Shown here: piece by piece, positions 17,008 through 23,524 of the stretch | Layout: every line of letters starts with the position of its first letter | Numbering within the stretch: position 1 is the first letter of the stretch | Assembly (NCBI GenBank): GCA_903904835.1 | Contig: CAIVEI010000083.1 | Span: 1 to 34,577 of the forward strand | Length of the DNA stretch: 34,577 bases | Source: an uncultured Schlesneria sp. | Lineage (GTDB): Bacteria; Planctomycetota; Planctomycetia; Planctomycetales; Planctomycetaceae | Direction: 5' to 3' | Notes under the pieces: generated by a model | Told to the model about the DNA's origin: nothing | The model's database searches: none | The model's input: the letters and a program-made list of their open reading frames with translations, nothing else | Program-made: the position numbers and the translations under genes

Positions 17008-17982
17008 CTAACGAGGAATCGATGATGATGAGGCTGTGTGAGGTTCGACCGAATGATTTGAGTCGTCCAAATGATTCGGTCCGTTCGAGCGGGAAAACGT
17101 TTCGGGGTCTTGATGCAACAGTTCAAGAAACCGGGTGATGGCCGTGGTAAATGGCTTTGTTCGCCGGTAGACAATGTCGAGTCGGCGGACCCAATCGACG
17201 TCCTCCAATTCGATGGCGACGAGAGAGCCATAATCAATTTCGCGGCGAACGGTTGGTATCGGAAGCAAGCCGACACCGGAGCCGACTTCGACGGCTCGCT
17301 TGATGTTTTCAATATTATCAAAGGCGTGAACGACATTGACCGAGACTTTCGCCTGCTTCAGCCAGCGATCAGTCTCTTGTCGCATTCTGAGTTCTGATGT
17401 GAATCCCACAAGCGATTCGCCGTCCAGTTCCGAGGCTCGAATACTGGTTTGAGACGCGAGTCGATGTTGCGGTGCCACGACGACAACGATCTTCTGATCC
17501 TGCCACGTTTCGTAAACCAGATCTGCTCGCCGAGGTGCAAATGACATCAGGCCCAGGTCGACGGTCTCATTTTCCACGCTCGACAGAACTTCCGCAGGAT
17601 GAACATATTGCAGGTCAAGAGCCGCGTCGGGATAAAGACGCTCGAACTCTTTCACGTAGCAATCCATCTGCAAAAGACCGACCGAATAGATCGATGCAAC
17701 CCGCACTGGCCCGACAACTTTGTCCCGTCGTTGCAGGATTCGATCTTCCAGTCGCCGATAACCGTCAATCAATTCGCGGCATCCATCGAAATAGATTCGG
17801 CCTTCAGGTGTCAGTTGCAGCGGGCGAATAGCTCGGTTCAGAAGATCGCAACCCAGATGCTCTTCCAGTGATTTGATCGTTTCGCTTGCGGCAGGCTGTG
17901 AAACCCCATACGCCTTCGCTCCCTTGGAAAAACTTCCCTGGTGCGCAACTTCGCAAAACAATTCAAGATCGCGGAGGTTCAT
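17008..17982 (-). CDS. LysR-family transcriptional regulator, probable regulator of gltBD
   Basis: 324 residues. The winged helix-turn-helix is residues 1-60: MNLRDLELFCEVAHQGSFSKG followed by YGVSQPAASETIKSLEEHLG and NRAIRPLQLTPEG. The effector-binding domain spans ~90-295 (VRVASIYSVGLLQMDCYV, VGSGVGLLPIPTV). A Ser/His/Pro-rich tail of ~30 residues is unusual for the family. It is the first gene of a same-strand run lysR-gltB-gltD-rpiB, with only 11 bp to gltB, so it is likely co-transcribed with its target. In Bacillus the LysR protein GltC activates gltAB but is divergently transcribed; here the orientation differs. A candidate LysR box sits just upstream (18033-18047), consistent with autoregulation of the whole operon. 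Effector is not deducible. Confidence 0.9.
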   Translation of the reverse strand: MNLRDLELFCEVAHQGSFSKGAKAYGVSQPAASETIKSLEEHLGCDLLNRAIRPLQLTPEGRIYFDGCRELIDGYRRLEDRILQRRDKVVGPVRVASIYSVGLLQMDCYVKEFERLYPDAALDLQYVHPAEVLSSVENETVDLGLMSFAPRRADLVYETWQDQKIVVVVAPQHRLASQTSIRASELDGESLVGFTSELRMRQETDRWLKQAKVSVNVVHAFDNIENIKRAVEVGSGVGLLPIPTVRREIDYGSLVAIELEDVDWVRRLDIVYRRTKPFTTAITRFLELLHQDPETFSRSNGPNHLDDSNHSVEPHTASSSSIPR

Positions 17983-18001
17983 GGACTGTACGGCTACGTT
18001 A

Positions 18002-18047
18002 TCTGTAGTCGGAATAAGTTAAGGTGACAAGTATCGGAATTGCCGAT
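18002..18047 (-). promoter_or_regulatory. Candidate LysR operator and promoter for lysR-gltBD-rpiB
   Basis: ATCGGAATTGCCGAT (18033-18047) is a 5-bp inverted repeat with the LysR-type T-N11-A pattern, centred ~57 bp upstream of the lysR start. Its half-site TCGGAAT (18034-18040) recurs at 18009-18015, 25 bp away. A weak minus-strand promoter, TTGTCA (18030-18025) with 17 bases to TACAGA (18007-18002), lies between and over these sites. The rest of the 17983-18373 gap holds only the repeat listed below. Confidence 0.45.
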
Positions 18048-18222
18048 GGGGATAATATCGAGATTCAGGAATGATCGTCAACGAAGTGCGCCGTCTTTTC
18101 CACGTTTTTTCGGCGATTGGCAGTCTGTAAGCACAATGACAGTCTCGCTTTTTGGAAAAACCACGGTACAGGAAGAGACCATCGCTTCAAAAAAGAACAA
18201 GGCGCAGTCTTCGCCCGCAATC

Positions 18223-18252
18223 GAATGGGAGGGCGAGGCTCCCGCCGAGCCG
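18223..18252. repeat. Planctomycete-type dispersed palindromic repeat (translates as EGEAPAEP)
   Basis: The motif GGGAGGGCGAGGCTCCC (18227-18243), followed by GCCGAGCCG, forms alternative small hairpins (GGGAG/CTCCC and GGCT/AGCC). In one plus frame it reads WEGEAPAEP, a string I recall from many spurious planctomycete and cyanobacterial protein annotations. I treat it as non-coding repeat DNA. Copy number in the genome was not checked. Confidence 0.5.
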
Positions 18253-18373
18253 CTAAGCAGATATACGCGTCGCTTGCGTCAATTGCAGAGACCGGAAAAC
18301 ACAGAAAAGAAAGTTTGGAACACTAATCAGCACTAGTTTTCGCTAATCAGAAAATTCAAAATTCTACGAATCG

Positions 18374-18856
18374 TCATTTCATGAACTGCATCGCTGCAGC
18401 GACGGCGAGTTCATCACAACGCTCGTTCTCAGGGTGACCGGTATGGCCGCGAACCAGCGTGAACCGAACTTGATGCTGGGTCAGCAGTTCGTCCAACTGC
18501 TGCCAAAGCTCGACATTTTTGACCGGCTTCCAGGAAGTTCCTTCCTTCCGGCGCCAACCGTTCCGCTTCCAGCCAGGCATCCATTCCGAACAGCCTTTGG
18601 CAACGTAAGTACTGTCTGTCACGACTTCTACGTCGGAACGAGATTTCAGGGCGGCCAAACCAGAGATCACTGCCTGAAGCTCCATCTGATTATTGGTCGT
18701 CAGAGGAACTCCGCCAGAGATTTCTTTTTCTTTTCCCGATGCAGGGTGACGCAGGATGCAGCCCCACCCGCCAGGTCCAGGGTTGCCCCGACAGGCACCA
18801 TCGGAAAAAATCCGCACGAATGGCAGAGGAGCGGCATCAGTGGGTTGGGCCGACAT
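18374..18856 (-). CDS. rnhA: Ribonuclease HI
   Basis: 160 residues, standard RNase HI length. Catalytic acidic residues are all present: Asp19 in [16 protein letters not shown], Glu59 in NNQMELQAV, Asp81 in VVTDSTYV and Asp148 in NERCDELA, with His138 in [10 protein letters not shown]. It degrades the RNA strand of RNA-DNA hybrids during replication and repair in the cytoplasm. The basic handle segment ([12 protein letters not shown]) typical of RNase HI is retained. It begins 66 bp after the infA stop on the same strand, so the two may share a transcript. Start at ATG 18856. Confidence 0.96.
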   Translation of the reverse strand: MSAQPTDAAPLPFVRIFSDGACRGNPGPGGWGCILRHPASGKEKEISGGVPLTTNNQMELQAVISGLAALKSRSDVEVVTDSTYVAKGCSEWMPGWKRNGWRRKEGTSWKPVKNVELWQQLDELLTQHQVRFTLVRGHTGHPENERCDELAVAAAMQFMK

Positions 18857-18922
18857 ACGAAACGCTACTGCCGAGATTTCTTGGTTTAAACGGACATCGA
18901 CAGGCTACCCGTCCAAGTACGA

Positions 18923-19141
18923 TTAACGTTCGCGGAACACAATGCGGCCGCGGTTCAAATCGTAAGGGGAAACTTCGACGACAACATGATCGCCCGGCAC
19001 AATACGGATGAAGTTCTTGCGCATCTTCCCAGCAACGTGAGCCATCACCATGTGACCGGTTTTAAGCTTCACGCGAAACTGCGTGTTTGCCAATGCTTCG
19101 ACAACATCGCCTTCAACTTCGATGGCCTCTTCTTTGGCCAT
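18923..19141 (-). CDS. infA: Translation initiation factor IF-1
   Basis: 72 residues, the exact size of IF-1, an S1/OB-fold protein: [64 protein letters not shown] and RER at the end. It binds the ribosomal A-site with IF-2 and IF-3 at initiation. The ATG at 19141 is preceded by GGAGG nine bases upstream; the frame stays open further upstream but that part is not IF-1. It lies alone with rnhA downstream rather than in the ribosomal protein cluster used by many bacteria. Confidence 0.97.
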   Translation of the reverse strand: MAKEEAIEVEGDVVEALANTQFRVKLKTGHMVMAHVAGKMRKNFIRIVPGDHVVVEVSPYDLNRGRIVFRER

Positions 19142-19419
19142 AAACCAAAACCTCCAACAGTCGTTTATTAAGCGCGGCAATCCGTTTCGCCGCTCATGAG
19201 AGAACGAGTGATTGTAGCGGTTTGGCCATGTAAATGCCACAGCGTCTGAGTCAATTGGCGGCACTGTAAAGGATTTTTCGCAGGATTCGATGGGTCGGCG
19301 ACTACGTAACTCAAACTTCAGGTCGATCATGTCAATCCCGGACCGTGTTTGGAGGAGTTCGACCGGTTAAGCATGTGATGATTGAATTCACGTCGACCCC
19401 AGGCGGATGAGAATTCTGA

Positions 19420-19448
19420 TTGACATTCTTTATTCATAAATGTATAAA
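19420..19448 (+). promoter_or_regulatory. Near-consensus sigma70 promoter
   Basis: TTGACA (19420-19425), 17-bp AT-rich spacer, TATAAA (19443-19448): 6/6 and 5/6 matches at ideal spacing. The start site should be near 19455, giving an ~80-nt leader to the gene at 19536. It is the best promoter match in the window. The remaining 19142-19419 stretch shows nothing I can name. Confidence 0.75.
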
Positions 19449-19535
19449 GAACTCGGCGTCGACCTGTCGATCGATTAAGCGCATGGTTTTGCCCGATCGA
19501 TTCTCAAATTTACTGCCAGAGCAGGGAAGGATCGC

Positions 19536-20105
19536 ATGATGATTCGAGAGTTTGGTAAAAAGAACATTCCAGGAATTGCTCGCCGTGTTCGGTTATTCTC
19601 TTTTCTCACGGTCTGGATCGCAGTGGTGAATATTCAAATTGGCATCGCTCAAACATCTCCAGCTCTCCCGACTATCAAGACCAAAGATCTGAACGGTCGG
19701 GCATTGACGCTCCCACGCGAGTTGCCCGGCGAGAAAACCGTGGTGCTTGTTGCTTTCACTCAGGAGCAGCAGTTCGACGTCGACACGTGGGTGAACGGAC
19801 TCGATCTAAAGATCGACGGGACAGGTTTGCCGTGGGTCGAGATGCCGGTAGTCGGTGAAATGCCGGTATTGGTTCAAGCGATTGTGAACAACGGAATGCG
19901 TGGCGGCATCCCTCAAAAGGGGAAGCGAGCCAATGTCGTCACACTTTTCACCGATGCAAAAAAATGGAGTAAGTCAGTTGGGCTGGCGTCACAGGACCGA
20001 GTCTATGCCCTTGTGGTTGACCGCAGCGGCAAGATTTTGGCGAAACAGGACGGGCGGTACAGTGCTGAGAAGAGGGGGGCCATCCTTGATGCCATGCGAC
20101 CATAG
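19536..20105 (+). CDS. Small secreted protein, thioredoxin-fold-like, no CXXC
   Basis: 189 residues; ATG at 19536 (a second ATG follows directly) with GGAAGGA upstream. Residues ~1-40 are a long signal peptide: a basic start then LFSFLTVWIAVVNIQIGIAQ. The mature part opens with IKTKDLNGRALTLPRELPGEKTVVLVAFT, like the first strands of thioredoxin-like/ATP10-type proteins. It ends with VYALVVDRSGKILAKQDGRYS, like the last strand-turn-strand of that fold. Mature cysteines are absent, so it cannot be a thiol redox enzyme. The function is unknown. It is transcribed from a very strong promoter and is followed by a TetR gene 106 bp downstream; a run of small hairpins separates them. Fold call is moderate. 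Confidence 0.7.
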   Translation: MMIREFGKKNIPGIARRVRLFSFLTVWIAVVNIQIGIAQTSPALPTIKTKDLNGRALTLPRELPGEKTVVLVAFTQEQQFDVDTWVNGLDLKIDGTGLPWVEMPVVGEMPVLVQAIVNNGMRGGIPQKGKRANVVTLFTDAKKWSKSVGLASQDRVYALVVDRSGKILAKQDGRYSAEKRGAILDAMRP

Positions 20106-20115
20106 GGCTTATCTT

Positions 20116-20162
20116 GGCGTTAGCGCCGAGGCTTTATCAGCCAACACTCGGTTCGGAGAACC
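20116..20162. other. Three consecutive small hairpins between the secreted-protein gene and tetR
   Basis: GGCGTTAGCGCC (20116-20127), GGCTTTATCAGCC (20130-20142) and GGTTCGGAGAACC (20150-20162) are self-complementary hairpins with 4-5 bp stems, two to seven bases apart. A fourth palindrome, GGCGCC, sits at ~20184. No T-run follows. They may slow or partly end transcription, be a REP-like unit, or bind the adjacent TetR regulator. Confidence 0.4.
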
Positions 20163-20211
20163 AAGAGGCGCGATCATCCTCCGGCGCCAAACGCAAAGCT
20201 GATAGTGTCTC

Positions 20212-20844
20212 ATGTCCCGCCCCAAAGGTTCCGTCGATGCCGATTATCAGCTGAAACGTGCGGCGATCTTAAGCCGTTTGAAACCTCATTTGATGAAACC
20301 CGGGTCGCGGGGTATCAGCTTCAGTGCGATGGCGGCTCTTGCCGACGTCAGCATTCCAACGCTGCGACATTACTTTCCTCGGCGGTGCGATGTTATCTCG
20401 GGGTTGCTCGCTCAGATCGGCACCGAGGGGCAGCCCTATGTTCGCCACCTCGCTGAGGAGGAAGCCACCGACTTGCGAGAGTCTCTCGTGGGTGTCGGAC
20501 GATTTATCGCGATGGGGGTTCAAATGGGGCAAGTCGCGCAAATTCACGCACTCGGATTGAATGAAGGGATGGGTGAACCAGATGTCGGTCCGACCTATTT
20601 GACCTCGATCCTCGAGCCGACACTCCAGGCGATGGAGGCGAGGCTTAAACTGCTGATCAGTAAAGGAGCAATGGTGGACTGCGAGGTGCGGTATGCAGCG
20701 TTGAATTTCGTAACGCCGATCCTGATCGCTTATTTGCATCAGGGGCAACTCGGGGGAAATTGCGTGCGTCCGATGGATATCGAAGGATTGATTTCTCAGC
20801 AAATCGCGACGTTCGTCGCAGCCTTTGGAAAAGGTGAAAAATGA
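20212..20844 (+). CDS. TetR-family transcriptional regulator
   Basis: 210 residues. The N-terminal helix-turn-helix is in residues ~15-65: ISFSAMAALADVSIPTLRHYF then PRRCDVISGLLAQIG, matching the TetR pattern of an alpha helix, turn, recognition helix and the xxYFxxK-like ending. The rest is all-helical ligand-binding and dimerisation domain (FIAMGVQMGQVAQIHALGL, TLQAMEARLKLLI). It overlaps the next gene by ATGA, so the two are translationally coupled and it probably controls that oxidoreductase operon. The ligand is unknown, plausibly a reactive quinone or enone acted on by the neighbour. Start ATG 20212 follows a weak AAAGCTGATAG stretch. Confidence 0.88.
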   Translation: MSRPKGSVDADYQLKRAAILSRLKPHLMKPGSRGISFSAMAALADVSIPTLRHYFPRRCDVISGLLAQIGTEGQPYVRHLAEEEATDLRESLVGVGRFIAMGVQMGQVAQIHALGLNEGMGEPDVGPTYLTSILEPTLQAMEARLKLLISKGAMVDCEVRYAALNFVTPILIAYLHQGQLGGNCVRPMDIEGLISQQIATFVAAFGKGEK

Positions 20845-21800
20845 AGGCAATTGTTTTTAAAGAATATGGGTCATCCAAAGTCCTTGAACTTGTCGAGCGA
20901 CCAATGCCCAAACCGGCGAAAGAGGAGGTCGTCGTCAGGGTTATGGCGGCCGGTGTGAATCCCGCGGACTGGAGGCTCAGAAATGGCCAGTTCAAGCGCG
21001 CTTTCAAATTGGAATTACCGTTCACGCCAGGAAGTGACCTGTCGGGGGTCGTCGTAGAAGTCGGTGCTTCCGTCACGGCGTTTCGTAATGGAGATCGCGT
21101 TTTCGCCATGTCCGCTCTCAAGAAAGCCGGGGCCTATGCGGAGTTCGTCGCCGTCAACGAAGCCCACGTCGCTCCACTGCCCGATTCATTGACTTTCGTC
21201 GAAGGAGCAGCGATTCCGCTGGCGGGATTGACAGCGCTCCAGGGACTACGCGATCAGGGAGCAATCGAGCCCGGCCAGGCAGTATTAATCAACGGCGGTT
21301 CTGGCGGAGTCGGCAGTTTTGCTGTTCAGATCGCCAATGCCATCGGGGCTAAAGTAACGGCGATATGCAGCGGCCCGAACATACCGTTCGTGAAAAGTCT
21401 GGGTGCCGATGAGGTACTCGACTACACCACGATCAATGTTTTTGCTGGCCCCGGCCGGTACGACGTCATTTTCGACACCATGGCGCTCGTGGGGTTTCGA
21501 AGCTGGCGAAAGCCGCTTAAGAACGATGGCACTCTCGTCACCGTCAATCCGATCATCGGGAAGCTTTTGCCGCGGTTCGTCACGCGGTTGTTTGGAATCA
21601 ACCGGTTGCGATCCTTTTTCGTCGAGCCAAGCGGCTTGGACCTGAATGTTTTGGCCGATTATGCGATCGAGAAAACGGTCCTTCCAAGGGTCGAACGCAC
21701 GTTTCGATTGGAAGAGGCTGGTCTGGCGCAGGACTTAAGTGAAAATGGAAGAGTGAGGGGTAAGCTTGTGCTCACGCTTGATCAGTCGTTGAGTTGCTAG
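20841..21800 (+). CDS. Zinc-independent MDR-family NADPH:quinone-type oxidoreductase
   Basis: 319 residues, typical of quinone oxidoreductase/zeta-crystallin-like MDR enzymes. The GroES-like N-domain (1-120) has VMAAGVNPADWRLRNGQF and FTPGSDLSGVVVEVG. The Rossmann NADPH domain (~125-270) has AAIPLAGLTALQGL and the nucleotide loop LINGGSGGVGSFAVQIA, then GADEVLDYT. The structural and catalytic zinc ligands of alcohol dehydrogenases are absent, so it should reduce quinones or alpha,beta-unsaturated carbonyls with NADPH in the cytoplasm. It starts inside the last codon of tetR (4-bp overlap) and is convergent with serC. Substrate is not predictable. Confidence 0.9.
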   Translation: MKAIVFKEYGSSKVLELVERPMPKPAKEEVVVRVMAAGVNPADWRLRNGQFKRAFKLELPFTPGSDLSGVVVEVGASVTAFRNGDRVFAMSALKKAGAYAEFVAVNEAHVAPLPDSLTFVEGAAIPLAGLTALQGLRDQGAIEPGQAVLINGGSGGVGSFAVQIANAIGAKVTAICSGPNIPFVKSLGADEVLDYTTINVFAGPGRYDVIFDTMALVGFRSWRKPLKNDGTLVTVNPIIGKLLPRFVTRLFGINRLRSFFVEPSGLDLNVLADYAIEKTVLPRVERTFRLEEAGLAQDLSENGRVRGKLVLTLDQSLSC

Positions 21801-21906
21801 GAACATGCGACACTCTGGTGTCCTAACCAATCACTCAGACGAAAAACCGTGTTACCGGTGTGACGTGTCCGCCGGGCGAATTTGCCGATGTTCTGGCAGC
21901 GGCTGC

Positions 21907-21939
21907 TACGTGACCGACTCTGCTGTCGTCGGTCACGTA
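21907..21939. terminator. Perfect 12-bp stem-loop between convergent MDR gene and serC
   Basis: TACGTGACCGAC (21907-21918) and GTCGGTCACGTA (21928-21939) are perfect complements with a 9-nt loop. Position between two convergent stop codons suggests a bidirectional terminator, but neither side has a clear T-run, so confidence is limited. Confidence 0.45.
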
Positions 21940-21976
21940 ACGGACTTCAATCGTCAATCAAGATGTCGTAACAACC

Positions 21977-23059
21977 TTACTTGCCATTCTCAGTTTCAAA
22001 ATTCTTCAGGAATTCAATCAAGGCGTCGACGCCCGCTTCGGGGAATGCGTTGTAGATGCTGGCTCTCATTCCTCCGACGCTGCGATGTCCTTTCAGCCCA
22101 TCGAAACCCGCTTTTGTCGCGGCTGAACAGAATTTGGCATCCAGGTCGGCATCGCCTGTCACGAATGTGACGTTCATCTGCGAACGGCTTCCGATTGCGG
22201 CGGTTGGTTTGAAGAGTTTGCTCTGATCCAAGTACGAATAAAGCTTTCCAGCTTTTCGCTGGTTTCGTTCGCCGACTGCCGTCAGACCACCGTCTTTCTT
22301 GATCCATTTCAGGACCAGGCCGACCAAATAAATTGCGAATGTCGGAGGGGTGTTATACATCGACTCGTTCTTGGCGTGAGTTCGGTATTGAAGCATGGTT
22401 GGCAGATTTTTCGCACCTCGCTCAATCAACTCGTCGCGGATTAAGAGCAGTGTCACGCCTGACGGGCCGAGATTTTTCTGAGCACCAGCGTAAATCAGGG
22501 CGTGCTTCGATACGTCGATCGGCCGCGAATAAATATCGCTGCTTGCGTCGCAGATCAGGTCGACTCCGGCGGGAACCGGTGGCAGGCCGGGCCATTGAGT
22601 TCCAAAAATCGTGTTGTTCGATGTGTAATGAGCGTACGCTGGCTTTGCGCTGAACGAACACGTTGCTGGGATGTAGGAAAAATTCTTATCCTGGCTGGAA
22701 CAGGCAATGTGAGTTTTTCCAAACCGCCGCGCTTCCTCTTCGGCCTTTTCTGACCACGAACCGGTCACGAGATAATCCGCGGTCTGGTCAGGGGACAAAA
22801 AGTTCATGGGGATCTGGAAGAATTGGGTTGAGGCCCCCCCTTGCAGGAACAGGACCTTGTATCCGGCTGGAACGCCGCCCACTTCGCGAACGAGTGCTTC
22901 GGTTTCTTCGTACACGGCCAGAAAGGCTTTTCCCCTGTGCGAATGTTCAAGTATGCCGATTCCGGTCTTGCCAAGGGACAAAAGATTCTCGCGAGCCTCT
23001 TCCAGAACGGATTCGGGGAGTACTGCGGGGCCTGCTGAGAAATTCCAAATTCGCTGAGT
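21977..23059 (-). CDS. serC: Phosphoserine aminotransferase
   Basis: 360 residues from the ATG at 23059, the normal SerC length; an in-frame start 16 codons upstream would precede the conserved [20 protein letters not shown] opening. Class V aminotransferase features are present: [19 protein letters not shown] (PLP phosphate contacts), [14 protein letters not shown] (Asp with PLP ring) and Lys196 in [13 protein letters not shown], the Schiff-base lysine. The C-terminus has [21 protein letters not shown]. The enzyme converts 3-phosphohydroxypyruvate and glutamate to phosphoserine in serine synthesis, and may serve pyridoxine synthesis. It is a single gene here; serA and serB are not adjacent. 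No regulatory element is obvious upstream. Confidence 0.96.
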   Translation of the reverse strand, partial: TQRIWNFSAGPAVLPESVLEEARENLLSLGKTGIGILEHSHRGKAFLAVYEETEALVREVGGVPAGYKVLFLQGGASTQFFQIPMNFLSPDQTADYLVTGSWSEKAEEEARRFGKTHIACSSQDKNFSYIPATCSFSAKPAYAHYTSNNTIFGTQWPGLPPVPAGVDLICDASSDIYSRPIDVSKHALIYAGAQKNLGPSGVTLLLIRDELIERGAKNLPTMLQYRTHAKNESMYNTPPTFAIYLVGLVLKWIKKDGGLTAVGERNQRKAGKLYSYLDQSKLFKPTAAIGSRSQMNVTFVTGDADLDAKFCSAATKAGFDGLKGHRSVGGMRASIYNAFPEAGVDALIEFLKNFETENGK

Positions 23060-23403
23060 CATTCCGAACGATCCCTTGTCAATTACGTCATTTCCAAACA
23101 ATTCCAAGCAGAATTCGGTCTGGAGTGTCTCCGAAAGTCCTGCAAAATAGCCGTTCGCCGAGAATGATGTGTCGCGAAAGCGGAACGCGACAGAATCTTA
23201 ACTCGGGGATCGGGCTGAAATCATAGTCGCCGCGACCGCAGATTCCACGGAACAAGTGGTTTTTCGGGCAAATTCCGCAGAGTCGGGAATTCGCCTAGAT
23301 TGAAGCCAGCAGGACTCTTTTGGAAACGACTTGAAATTGCGAGTGAAGTGTTGGTGGAACGACTCACCGTCTGACACCCCACATCCCGAAGTATGCCTAA
23401 AGT

Positions 23404-23430
23404 GACTTAAAAGTCGGAAAGCTATATAGC
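23404..23430. other. Two adjacent short palindromes upstream of the Gly-rich protein gene
   Basis: GACTTAAAAGTC (23404-23415; arms GACTT/AAGTC) and GCTATATAGC (23421-23430, perfect) lie about 100 bp before the ATG at 23525. They are the only structure I see in the 23060-23524 gap and could be an operator or overlap a promoter (TATATA). Confidence 0.3.
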
Positions 23431-23524
23431 CAAACGATGGCCACAGGTTACGATTACCGCTAGAAGTTTTGATATCGCCTTTTTCCGTCGAAGTTTGCGT
23501 TCGCTTCCGAGAGGAGCTGCCTTC

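Noticed and set aside
18040-18336. 98-codon plus-strand frame in the lysR/rnhA gap
   Set aside because: It contains the EGEAPAEP repeat and the candidate LysR operator, has no ribosome site and no homology I recognise.
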